From assembly GCA_039184055.1 (NCBI GenBank), contig JBCDBH010000011.1:1-36979 (forward strand): 36,979 nucleotides of DNA, written 5' to 3'. Each line of letters opens with the position of its first letter. Within the stretch, counting starts at the first letter, position 1. Positions 15,745 to 23,636 of this stretch are shown one piece after another. The stretch is from JBCDBH01 sp039184055. Its GTDB lineage: Bacteria; Acidobacteriota; Thermoanaerobaculia; Multivoradales; J023. The position numbers and the translations under genes are program-made. The notes beneath the pieces were generated by a model. It did not search any database, was not told where the DNA came from, and saw nothing but the letters and a program-made list of their open reading frames with translations.

Positions 15745-16611
15745 TCAATGTCGGTGCCAGTAGCCATCGACCACCGCGAGCCACGAACCGTCGTCGAGTC
15801 GGTGGGCGTCGACATGATGATGAGCGACCCGGTTCCAGGGCTGGAGCTCACGGAGCGGTGAGCCGACGATCGGGCGTTCGCGGTACTGCTCCCGATCGAG
15901 CGTAGTGACCTCGAAGGCACACACGGCCGCCCCGTAATGAGGCCGACAGTTCTGCGCGAAGCGAATCGGCCGACCGTCCGCGATCACCACGCGGCCCGCG
16001 GGTCGCGAGGCCCGCGGGTCATCGGTGCGGAGTGGGCTGTTCGGATGCTCGCGCCAGGGTCCTTCGAGCTCCTCCGCGTGGTAAAGACGCAGCTCGTCGT
16101 GGTGCTCCGGGCGATTGCAGGTGAACATCCACCAACGATCATCGAAAGAAAACGGTGAGGCGTCGACCGCCGGGGTGTCGTGGAGCAAGGTCGTCACCAC
16201 CTGCCATGCGTGGGGAAACGACACCGCGCGATAAAGATCGACCCGATTGCGCTGATGCGTCTCGGGCACCATGTAGATGTCGTCGTTCCACGCGAAGACA
16301 TGAGGATAGGACAGGTTGCAATCGGCGACGAGCACCCGGCCCTCATAGCGCCACGCGTGGCCGTCCTCGCTCACGGCCACGGCGATCTCGCCTTTGTAGG
16401 TGCGGTCGTCGAGCACCTCGAAGAAGAGATACCAGCGGCCGTCGTGACGGATCAAAAAAGGGTCGGCCACGAAGAGCGCCGCGCCGTCGGTGACGTCCCG
16501 GTAGGTGAGGATCGGGTTGGTGATGTGGCTGGCCGGTCGTAGCTCGGTCGGCGACGGGCCGCGATAGAGCCCGATGGCGAACCAATCACCCGCGACGATC
16601 CGGTCGCTCAT
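15745..16611 (-). CDS. Five-bladed beta-propeller protein, GH43-like/GINT1 N-terminal type
   Basis: The protein has 288 residues. It shows propeller strands such as ALFVADPFLIRHDGRWYLFF, GEIAVAVSEDGHAWRYEGRV, YPHVFAWNDDIYMVPET and DASPFSFDDRWWMFTC. ADPF, YPHVF and the following acidic positions match the glycosidase family 43-like propeller found alone in bacteria and as the N-terminal domain of plant glucosamine inositolphosphorylceramide transferases. It may bind or trim a sugar. Whether it is catalytic cannot be judged. ATG 16611 overlaps the upstream ligase stop (ATGA). It has no signal peptide, so it is cytoplasmic. An open frame continuing to 17028 is a shadow of the upstream gene. Confidence 0.7.
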   Translation of the reverse strand: MSDRIVAGDWFAIGLYRGPSPTELRPASHITNPILTYRDVTDGAALFVADPFLIRHDGRWYLFFEVLDDRTYKGEIAVAVSEDGHAWRYEGRVLVADCNLSYPHVFAWNDDIYMVPETHQRNRVDLYRAVSFPHAWQVVTTLLHDTPAVDASPFSFDDRWWMFTCNRPEHHDELRLYHAEELEGPWREHPNSPLRTDDPRASRPAGRVVIADGRPIRFAQNCRPHYGAAVCAFEVTTLDREQYRERPIVGSPLRELQPWNRVAHHHVDAHRLDDGSWLAVVDGYWHRH

Positions 16612-17903
16612 GCTTGCTCGTTCTTGGCGGCTTCTTCCCGCTCGCGATTGGCTCGATCCCGTGCCGGTGGATACGGTTCGAAGCCCGTTTTGACACCGAC
16701 CTCGAAAGGGTAGTCGCGGTGGGTCATGTACACGTGGAGCGGTGCTTTGTAGTAGCGATTCTTGAGCTCGACGCTGAGCCAGAGAAACTCCTGAATCACC
16801 GCGCGGTCGAGAAAGGGATAGCGCCCTTCGGCGCCGAGCACGCCGGCGACATATTCCTCTTTGGTGAGATACGCGGTCTGCCAGCCGCCGAGAAGATCGG
16901 TCCAGGGTTCGAGCTTGTCGGGAAACCGTGATCCAGGCCAATGACGACACGCGGCGACGGTTTCGTCGGCGCCCTGCCCGGAAAGAAAAACCCGACGACC
17001 CTCCTCCTTGGCGAGCGAATGAATCCAAGCGAGACCCGTGGTGGCGCGATCCTCGAGCAGGTGATGGGTGACGTGGTCACCGAGAAAGTTGATCGCGTCG
17101 TAGTGCGCCGACTCCGTCGTTTGGCGAAGCGAGCGCTGGTGCTGGTCGAAGATCGCTTCGGTCATCTTCAACACCTCGCCTCGGGTCGTACGGGCTTCGA
17201 GCACGTCGACATTCTCGACGCCTTCGATCGCGTAGGTCTTGACGTCGAATCCCAGCGCTTCGAGCGCGCAGTGGATGCCGCCACTGTCGTAGCCGGCGCT
17301 CAAGGGCATGTAGCAGGGGTCGACGGCCCGTTTGCGCACGGCGTCTTCGAAGGCCGTGCACCAATCGTCGTAGCTCGTCTTGTGCTGATGGTCGAAGTCG
17401 AACGGCTCGTGGGGATGGACGTGTCGTCTGCCATCGTCGAGGCTCACTTCGAGAATCGTGCTGGCGGCGAGTCGCTCGATGGCGTTACCCGAATCGTGGC
17501 CAAGGGCGCTGCCATAGCTCGCCGCCTCTGTGCCGCGAACGAACAAGGGTTTGGTGGCGAACACATCGGTCGCGAAGACAGCCGTGCGTAAGCCGAAATC
17601 ATAGAGCGCGAGCGCGAAATCACCGTCGAGCTGCTTGGCAAAGCTCGGACCGTGATGACGATAAAGATCGATCAGCACCTTGGCGTCGGTGCGTGCCGAC
17701 GGATGGGAGTAGATCTCACCGTCGAACACACAGACGATCTCGCCGTCGACGAAAGGCTGCATGACGCGTCGACCGTCGACGTTGGCGAGGAAGTAATGAA
17801 CATGAAAGCCCTCGAGCTCGATGCTCTGACGCTGATCGGGACCGCGTCGCGCGACAAAGTCGAGCTCGGGATGCGGCTGCCGAGTCACTGCGAATCCACT
17901 CAT
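16608..17903 (-). CDS. Asparagine-synthetase-like ATP-dependent ligase lacking the glutaminase cysteine
   Basis: The protein has 431 residues, shorter than AsnB (about 550-650). An N-terminal class II glutamine-amidotransferase-like domain is recognisable by RRGPD (19-23), QP near 50 and DGEIYSH (61-67). The residue after Met1 is Ser instead of the catalytic Cys (MSGFAV). The C-terminal domain carries the PP-loop PLSAGYDSGGI (200-210) and GQGADE, so ATP activation of a carboxylate is plausible. Family precedents are beta-lactam synthetase, whose glutaminase domain is dead, and O-antigen amidotransferases such as WbpS. It may amidate a uronic acid using free ammonia or join another amine. ATGA overlaps link it to both neighbours. 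Confidence 0.82.
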   Translation of the reverse strand: MSGFAVTRQPHPELDFVARRGPDQRQSIELEGFHVHYFLANVDGRRVMQPFVDGEIVCVFDGEIYSHPSARTDAKVLIDLYRHHGPSFAKQLDGDFALALYDFGLRTAVFATDVFATKPLFVRGTEAASYGSALGHDSGNAIERLAASTILEVSLDDGRRHVHPHEPFDFDHQHKTSYDDWCTAFEDAVRKRAVDPCYMPLSAGYDSGGIHCALEALGFDVKTYAIEGVENVDVLEARTTRGEVLKMTEAIFDQHQRSLRQTTESAHYDAINFLGDHVTHHLLEDRATTGLAWIHSLAKEEGRRVFLSGQGADETVAACRHWPGSRFPDKLEPWTDLLGGWQTAYLTKEEYVAGVLGAEGRYPFLDRAVIQEFLWLSVELKNRYYKAPLHVYMTHRDYPFEVGVKTGFEPYPPARDRANREREEAAKNEQA

Positions 17904-18751
17904 ATGCTCTCCGTTGCGTAGGGAAGCCAATACTCCCGATACAGACCGGTCGGCAACCACGGCTTGTGTCGACCCGCCCAGTGCAAGAGATCCGCCGTCG
18001 CCAACGTGTCTCGCGGCAAGTCGGTGTCGTGACCGAGCGCACGCACGTTCCACGACGCCGGCAGATGCTCGAATTGATTGTTGAAGACCAGATTCATGAC
18101 GGATTGGGTGCCGAATGCAAAATCGCCGGGTGTCGGTCGCAGGCGGTCGATCCAGGCTTCGACCTTTGCCGCCCACTCCTCACGCCAGCGTTCGAGATCG
18201 GTGACGTAGACCCCGGCGTTGAACATCGGCGCGTTCATATCGATCAGCGGCAGGTGGACCGAATCAGCCTCGAAACCATCGGTCCACTCGCGCCAGAGCC
18301 GCACCGGCACGGCGGCGAGTGGAAACGCATCGAGGGTGGCGAGCCGGTCGAGCTCGGCGAGATCGCCTTGGACGATCACGTCGGCATCGAGATAGATGAT
18401 CTTGCCCAGCTCCGGAAACAGCCGGTGGAGATGAAAGCGACTGAAGTTCAGCGCGTGGGCCGCCGGGTCGGCGTAGGTGAAGGCGCGACCGGATTCGATA
18501 TAGGCGAGCAGGGAAGCGGGCGGGGCGAACTCGACTATCTCGTACTGAAAGCTCGGTTCGGACGGACTCGGTGACGGAAAGGCCCGTTCGAGGTCCGCTC
18601 GTAAAGCCGCCGCCTCACCTACGGCGACGACGAAATGGAAGTCGAGCGCCTCGGGCCGAGCGCAATGTCGCGCCATCGAGCGCAGCGCGGCGAGCAGACC
18701 GGGAACGTGTCGCCGATCGAAGCACATGACGATGTCGAGCTGTCGTTCCAT
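17900..18751 (-). CDS. Family 8 glycosyltransferase
   Basis: The 283-residue protein has all GT8 landmarks. Near the N-terminus is DIVMCFDRRHVPGLLAALRS. The DxD metal site is in KIIYLDADVIVQGDL. The acceptor-side block is MFNAGVYVTDLERWRE and the C-terminal motif is LLHWAGRHKPW, matching the usual H-x-x-G-x-x-KPW. It is a retaining enzyme of the LgtC/galacturonosyltransferase group and transfers a sugar from a UDP-sugar. ATG 18751 lies three bases after the acetyltransferase stop, and the gene's stop overlaps the ligase start. Uronic acid transfer would fit an amidating ligase next door, but that is only a suggestion. Confidence 0.93.
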   Translation of the reverse strand: MERQLDIVMCFDRRHVPGLLAALRSMARHCARPEALDFHFVVAVGEAAALRADLERAFPSPSPSEPSFQYEIVEFAPPASLLAYIESGRAFTYADPAAHALNFSRFHLHRLFPELGKIIYLDADVIVQGDLAELDRLATLDAFPLAAVPVRLWREWTDGFEADSVHLPLIDMNAPMFNAGVYVTDLERWREEWAAKVEAWIDRLRPTPGDFAFGTQSVMNLVFNNQFEHLPASWNVRALGHDTDLPRDTLATADLLHWAGRHKPWLPTGLYREYWLPYATESI

Positions 18752-18754
18752 TGT

Positions 18755-19768
18755 TCACATCCGATGGATCATGATGTTGTCAGCTGCTCCTAGCGCGGCG
18801 CCCAACGCGAACTTGTAGGGCTCGTCGCCACGCAAGAAATCGAACGTGTGCAGGCCCATCTCCAACGCGGCGCGGATACTCGAGGTGATGATCACCAAAC
18901 CTGGAGACAGCGAGCCATAGTCGGGGTTGAAGCCGGTCATATAAAAGCCGAACGCATCGCGACGCCGGTCGATGAAGCCCGCCAGACCCGAGATCGGTAT
19001 CTCACCGTCCCAAAGGAAGCTCAGCCATAGCGTGCCCTCCGCGGCGCAACGTCGAAAGATCGAGCGAAACTCCTCGAGCTCGTGTTCGGGCAGGGCGCCC
19101 CAACGCGCGCGCCACAGACGGAGGAGCGTGTCGATCTGAAGCTCGACATCGTCGTCCACCGTCGTCCGCCGCAGGTGTGGAAGGCGTTCGATCGCGCGGA
19201 GATCGTGACGGATTTCCCGCCGCAGCCGCGCTTTGCGTAGCGCCCGCAGATACGCCTCCCAGCGATCCTCGGCATCGAGATAGGGCGTCAGATCGAGGTA
19301 GGGACAAGGCGTTGGTTCGCGTCGCTCGATCGAGAATGCCGGGGCGGGAAAGCGCGCGACGAACCGATCCAATCTCGCGTCGAGGACGTCGCGAAGCTCG
19401 AAAGTCCGCCAGTCGAGCTCGGTTCGAATATGGGTGGCGAAGGCGTCGAGGACGTGGTCTTCGTGGTCGGTCTCACAGAGAACCCCGACATAGTCGGCAT
19501 GGGGGCTGAGCGCCAGGGTGAGCACGGGGCCACGTTCGTCTTCCTCGGCGGGACGCACGCGTACGGCCACCATGCCGTCGATCGTTCCCTCGGCGTCTCG
19601 GGCGATCAACAACCACCAGGGCTCGGGCACGCTCTCGAGGCGACCACGCAGCCATCCCCACGAGCCGAACACCGTCGCCTGCGCATCACGAGCGTGCAGG
19701 CGACGCCAATCGGCTTCGATCGCGTCGAGCGCGTCGAGATCGTCGATCACGTCGAGGGTTCGGGGCAT
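18755..19768 (-). CDS. CelD/BcsL-type GNAT acetyltransferase
   Basis: The protein has 337 residues. The first half reads like the Acetyltransf_6 group (DLDALDAIEADWRRLHARD, VFGSWGWLRGRL, WWLLIARD). The C-terminal GNAT half has LWLSFLWDGEIPISGLAGFI, YSLSPGL-like YGSLSPGLVIITSSIRAAL and TFDFLRGDEPYKFALGA, the family's typical ending. Members are found in polysaccharide and cellulose loci and probably transfer acyl groups onto sugars or peptides. ATG 19768 is chosen; GTG 19801 in the same frame is an alternative, and neither has a strong ribosome binding site. It is the first gene of the nine-gene minus-strand cluster and is divergent from the sulfotransferase. Confidence 0.82.
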   Translation of the reverse strand: MPRTLDVIDDLDALDAIEADWRRLHARDAQATVFGSWGWLRGRLESVPEPWWLLIARDAEGTIDGMVAVRVRPAEEDERGPVLTLALSPHADYVGVLCETDHEDHVLDAFATHIRTELDWRTFELRDVLDARLDRFVARFPAPAFSIERREPTPCPYLDLTPYLDAEDRWEAYLRALRKARLRREIRHDLRAIERLPHLRRTTVDDDVELQIDTLLRLWRARWGALPEHELEEFRSIFRRCAAEGTLWLSFLWDGEIPISGLAGFIDRRRDAFGFYMTGFNPDYGSLSPGLVIITSSIRAALEMGLHTFDFLRGDEPYKFALGAALGAADNIMIHRM

Positions 19769-19823
19769 GGCGTTCGAAACAAAAGAGGGCTCAGCCGCCA
19801 CTCATTCGTGCGTGTGCAAGGTT

Positions 19824-19837
19824 CTCATGGTCATGAG
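19824..19837. promoter_or_regulatory. Operator-like inverted repeat between the acetyltransferase and sulfotransferase genes
   Basis: CTCATG and CATGAG face each other across two bases in the 149-base divergent region (19769-19917). The symmetry and location suit a repressor or activator site acting on both directions, but no clear -35/-10 pair is visible beside it. Confidence 0.3.
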
Positions 19838-19917
19838 GTCGATCAGCGAATGTTGTCATAATCTATGGCAACGCCTTTTGTCTCGAACCTAATTTTCTCG
19901 CCCACGAGGTCTCAGCC

Positions 19918-20754
19918 ATGCTCGATCGACCGGTTTTTGTCGTCGGCAGTGTTCGGAGCGGTACCGCTCTTTTGGCACGTAGCCTCGGCGCGCACCCGGC
20001 ACTTCATTACGTCATCAACACCGATCCCGAGCTTTTCGACGATTGGATTCACATCGGCTGCGCGCCCATGCGTGAGACGTGTCCGACGCTCGGTCCCGAC
20101 GCGGTCACGCCCGAAGTCAGAGACGCCTTGCACCGTCATTTCGCCGCGCTCTTGGCTCGAGAGGCCACGGACGGACGCTTTCTCAACAAGAACCCGCACC
20201 TGTGGAACAAGCTCGGCTATCTGCGGGCGATCTTCCCGGATGCCGCGCTCGTCGTCACCAGTCGAGATATGCGCAGCACGGTGGCCAGCACCAAGCGTAT
20301 GTTCGAGAGCCACGCACGCAACCGATCGTTGATCCACCGCCTTCCAGCCGAGCCGGGCACCTGCTGGCGGATTCTGCCCGCGCGTGACGAGCATTCCGCA
20401 AGCGATCCCGAGGTCGTTCGACGTACCTTTCCGGGTGGTGATGTACGAGTCATCGCCGAATATTGGCTACGCGTTTACGCCACCATCGAGACCGAGCGGA
20501 CCGGTTTCGACAGCGTCGCCGTGGTCCGTCATCGCGATTTCGTCGAGGCGCCCGAGTCCACGCTCGACCGAGTGGCTACCGCTCTGTCGATCGAGCCGCG
20601 GAGCGTCGAGCTTCCCGATGTCATTCGGCGAGGGCGCAACACGCGTTGGCGTGAGCTCCTCGACGATCGAGAACAGCGCGACCTCGAGATCTTCATCGCC
20701 GAGCATGCCGACCGAATCGCGGCATTGAGGTGTGCCGATACCACCCTCGCATGA
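19918..20754 (+). CDS. PAPS-dependent sulfotransferase (Sulfotransfer_3 type)
   Basis: The protein has 278 residues. The 5'-phosphosulfate-binding loop is FVVGSVRSGTALLARSL with GSVRSGT at residues 10-16. The 3'-phosphate-binding block is ALVVTSRDMRSTVASTKRMF, with the Arg and Ser expected of sulfotransferases. HRDFVEAPESTLDRVATAL is the usual late helix. The enzyme would move sulfate from PAPS to a hydroxyl or amine, probably of a sugar or lipid made by the adjacent cluster. GAGG lies about a dozen bases before ATG 19918. It is divergent from the cluster and ends before a strong bidirectional terminator. No PAPS-synthesis gene is in the window. Confidence 0.88.
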   Translation: MLDRPVFVVGSVRSGTALLARSLGAHPALHYVINTDPELFDDWIHIGCAPMRETCPTLGPDAVTPEVRDALHRHFAALLAREATDGRFLNKNPHLWNKLGYLRAIFPDAALVVTSRDMRSTVASTKRMFESHARNRSLIHRLPAEPGTCWRILPARDEHSASDPEVVRRTFPGGDVRVIAEYWLRVYATIETERTGFDSVAVVRHRDFVEAPESTLDRVATALSIEPRSVELPDVIRRGRNTRWRELLDDREQRDLEIFIAEHADRIAALRCADTTLA

Positions 20755-20856
20755 GACGGTTGGAGCCTTCGCGACAGAGATAGGTCGGTGGGGGTGTTCC
20801 TCACCGGTGGTGTGGTTCTTTTGGGGAGGATCCTCACCACCTACCGAACAAATAGA

Positions 20857-20886
20857 CGAGGCGCGGGGCTGAGCCCCCGCGCCTCG
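20857..20886. terminator. Strong bidirectional Rho-independent terminator
   Basis: Perfect 12-bp GC-rich arms (20857-20868 and 20875-20886) surround a 6-base loop. The flanks are GTTTCTCGTT on the plus strand and TCTATTTGTT on the minus strand, giving U-rich tails both ways. It lies between the convergent sulfotransferase and subtilisin genes, so it can end transcription from both sides. Confidence 0.85.
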
Positions 20887-20907
20887 TTTCTCGTTCACGA
20901 CCCGTTG

Positions 20908-23583
20908 TCAGGGTTCGGTGAAACACCAGGTGATGCGACCGATCTCACGGCCTCGATAGAGCTGACGAATGATCACGCCGTGACGCGCGGTGATCGTGCC
21001 CTGGGAGCCGCCGCTGATCGTCAGGGTGCTCTCACAGATCGCGGCGGTCGGCAGACGAACGTCTTTGAACGAGAGATAGGTCTTGTTGGGGAGGGTGATC
21101 GGGGCTGTGTTCGTGTCACCGATCCACGGGTTGTTTCGTCGGATCAGCGCTCGCGCGAGCAGGTCGGTCTCGAGGACGACGGTGCAGCCTCGGGGCAGGT
21201 ATTGCCGCATTTCGAAATCGAAGGTCCGCGCGCGGTCCGGCATGTTGGTGAAGGCGAAGGGAACGTCGATCGGATCGCGCGCGGAGTCGATGCGGTAGAC
21301 GTTACGCGTCCCGACGCTGTCTCGGTCGAGAAAGCCGAGGTAGTCCTCGAGCGATCGGTAGCGCCACACGTTGGTCAGCTGGTCGAGCTTCGTGCCTCGC
21401 TGGAGGGCGACGAGGACGGCGCGGTAACCGTCCGCTGGCGGAAGGTTCGCTTCCCAGAGAAGCCCGGGGTCATCGTTGGCGAAGCTTCCTTTCTGTACGG
21501 GCTGCAGGGTCATCGGCTCGGACGACACGACCCGCCACATGTCCGGGGTCACGAAGGTCGCCGGTGGCGCGACGTAGGCTCGCGCCACGGTGTCTCCGGT
21601 CGGTTGCTGTCCGAGGTTTTGCGGGTGAGCCGCGATCACCATTTTGGAAGACACTGGCAGCCATGACAACCCAGGCGCCGGATCGTGCCGTTCCGGTCGT
21701 GGGATCGGGTCGGTGGCTGAATCGACGACGATCTGGATATCGGGGCAGGAAAAGGTGACGTCGCGACAGCTGAAGCCGTCGTCGGCGATCGAGCAACGGA
21801 AGGAGAGCTCGGGAACTTCGTTGTCGAGCAGCTTCGCGAGGTCGGGCATGACGCCGATCAGCCCGGTTATGTTGGGACCTTGCGGCGTACCGGTGGCCGG
21901 GTCGGCGAGGATCGTCCGCAGCTCTCGCGGCCAGTAGGGTTGGTCGGTGCTACCCACGTGGAGCGATTGCACGGTGGCCGCCGCGCCGGCGATACAGGCC
22001 GCCGCGCTGCTGGTACCCGAGAAGCTCGCCGTGTAGCGCTTGATCGCATCCGGTCCGGGATCGAGATCACCGTAGCCGGCGGTCACGACGCTATCGCCCC
22101 AGGCGTGGCAATCGACCCGTGAGCCGTAGCTCGAGAACGAGGCGCGATCGTGCGGCAAGGTCGACCACGAGGCCCCCACCATCACCGCGCCGGTATCGAT
22201 GAAGGCATCGGATCCGCGCCGCAGCGTCGGGCGACCACGAACGTCGAGCTGAGCGTCGAGATCGAGTCCGCCATTGCCCGCTGGCTCGATCACCGTGACC
22301 CCGATGGCGGTGGCGAGCTGGATGGCGGTGGCGTCGGCCGGATCGAGCTCGGTGGGCCCTCCGGCTCTTTGCACCTCGAGCAGAATGATGTCCGGGGGAC
22401 CGAGGACGCGTTGGGTGATCAGGTTGACCAGCGCATCCGCGACATGACCGTTCGACTTCGAGGCGCTGTCCCAATGCGACAGCGGGTACGCGGTGATGTT
22501 ATCGGGCGTCATCCGGCTGACATGGCCTTTGCTGGCGACGAGCTGGGCGAGCACCGCCGTGCCGTGATCGCCGTTCTCGGCGTCCTCGATCGCTCGATTG
22601 TCGCCATAAAGCAGTGGGCCGACGTCGTCGAGAGCTTCGTGACTGAGGGTAAAGCGCTGCTCCAGATCGTAGACGTCGATACTCCCGGCGTTGCTTCCAA
22701 ATCGGGACCACACCCGACGGATCCCCATACCGACCGGTGCATCGTCGAGATAGCCCTGGGCGGCGGCATAGCCGGAATCGAGACTGGGGTCCGTGGCGAG
22801 CAGCTCGCGATAGGCGAGGTCGACGGCCGACACTGCGCGGAGCTCAGCAACCAGATCGGCGATGGTCTCGCTCTTCAGGCTCCTGGTGTCGAGGCGCCAG
22901 TAGCGCCGCAGACTGGGTCCGATCCGCAGACCACGCGCCAGGGCACGCGCTTCGAGCTCGGTCAAAGCTTCGAATACTGTCGCCGTCGCGGGGCCGCGCG
23001 AGTCGACGAGGTCGCAGTTGCGGATCAAAGGCCGGCTCGGAAGAAAGCCATCGGCCGAGACCTTCGCTGTTTCTTTCGCATCCACGCCGTTCTTCGTCTC
23101 ACGCCGCAAGAGATCGATGATCTCCTCGAGCTCGGGGTGCGCGTCTTGAAACGCTTGATCGATCCCGTATGCACTTCGCGCGTGGGCTTCGTCGAGCCGG
23201 AAGATGACGAAGCCACTGTACGCAGGTGACCGTGCTCCGTCCGATGAGGATCCGCCTCCGACCATCGAGGAGACGAGGTTGGACGAGCCACAACCACAAC
23301 CCGTCACGGAGCCGCGATAACCACCGGACGGGTCGTCGGGTGGGGCGGTGGCCTGGCTACGTTCGGGATCGTCGGGTGGGGCAGTGGCCTGGCTACGCTC
23401 GGGATCGTCGGGCGGGGCGGTGGCCTGGCTGCGCTCGGGATCGCCCAACAACAAAGTCGCGCCAGCGGCGACCCCATATCCATGGGGGCCATATCCATGG
23501 GGGCCATATCCATGGTGGCCACCGACAAGGCGGGCCCCGCAGGCCGAGTGGCCATCATCGTGGATCGAAATGTGCACGGTCAT
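20908..23583 (-). CDS. Subtilisin-family (S8) serine protease with repetitive N-terminus and no signal peptide
   Basis: The protein has 891 residues. Residues 23-37 repeat HGYGP, and 49-84 repeat a 12-residue unit starting DPERSQATAPPD three times. GCGCG follows near 96. Residues about 120-285 form an unassigned domain, perhaps a propeptide. The S8 domain spans about 290-570: catalytic Asp306 (VYDLEQ), His340 (NGDHGTAV), oxyanion Asn437 (PAGNGG) and Ser525 (FSGTSSAA), all present. About 320 residues of unknown beta-rich sequence follow. AGGAG sits six bases before ATG 23583; the longer frame to 23667 lacks this. No classical signal peptide is seen, unlike the CHAT partner 53 bases upstream, so location is uncertain. 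It ends at the bidirectional terminator. Confidence 0.88.
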   Translation of the reverse strand: MTVHISIHDDGHSACGARLVGGHHGYGPHGYGPHGYGVAAGATLLLGDPERSQATAPPDDPERSQATAPPDDPERSQATAPPDDPSGGYRGSVTGCGCGSSNLVSSMVGGGSSSDGARSPAYSGFVIFRLDEAHARSAYGIDQAFQDAHPELEEIIDLLRRETKNGVDAKETAKVSADGFLPSRPLIRNCDLVDSRGPATATVFEALTELEARALARGLRIGPSLRRYWRLDTRSLKSETIADLVAELRAVSAVDLAYRELLATDPSLDSGYAAAQGYLDDAPVGMGIRRVWSRFGSNAGSIDVYDLEQRFTLSHEALDDVGPLLYGDNRAIEDAENGDHGTAVLAQLVASKGHVSRMTPDNITAYPLSHWDSASKSNGHVADALVNLITQRVLGPPDIILLEVQRAGGPTELDPADATAIQLATAIGVTVIEPAGNGGLDLDAQLDVRGRPTLRRGSDAFIDTGAVMVGASWSTLPHDRASFSSYGSRVDCHAWGDSVVTAGYGDLDPGPDAIKRYTASFSGTSSAAACIAGAAATVQSLHVGSTDQPYWPRELRTILADPATGTPQGPNITGLIGVMPDLAKLLDNEVPELSFRCSIADDGFSCRDVTFSCPDIQIVVDSATDPIPRPERHDPAPGLSWLPVSSKMVIAAHPQNLGQQPTGDTVARAYVAPPATFVTPDMWRVVSSEPMTLQPVQKGSFANDDPGLLWEANLPPADGYRAVLVALQRGTKLDQLTNVWRYRSLEDYLGFLDRDSVGTRNVYRIDSARDPIDVPFAFTNMPDRARTFDFEMRQYLPRGCTVVLETDLLARALIRRNNPWIGDTNTAPITLPNKTYLSFKDVRLPTAAICESTLTISGGSQGTITARHGVIIRQLYRGREIGRITWCFTEP
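23333..23440 (-). repeat. Three 36-bp tandem repeats in the protease gene
   Basis: Three nearly identical 36-bp units encode three identical 12-residue units (D-P-E/S-type start, Pro-rich end). Only a few silent differences separate the copies, which points to recent copy-number change. Confidence 0.9.
23474..23518 (-). repeat. Three 15-bp tandem repeats encoding HGYGP
   Basis: The unit CCATATCCATGGGGG (plus-strand reading) occurs three times in a row, with one change in the last copy. It gives the HGYGPHGYGPHGYG stretch near the protease N-terminus. Confidence 0.9.
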
Positions 23584-23636
23584 GATGATCTCCTGTGGGT
23601 CGTTTGCGGAATCAACCTGATCCGAGCGTGGGTGGG

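Noticed and set aside
16612..17028. Upstream extension of the propeller protein frame
   Set aside because: It is antiphase reading of the ligase gene and carries no propeller strands.
23333..23518. Short tandem repeats that might suggest a CRISPR or intergenic repeat
   Set aside because: They are in frame in the protease gene, have no unique spacers, and encode identical peptide units.
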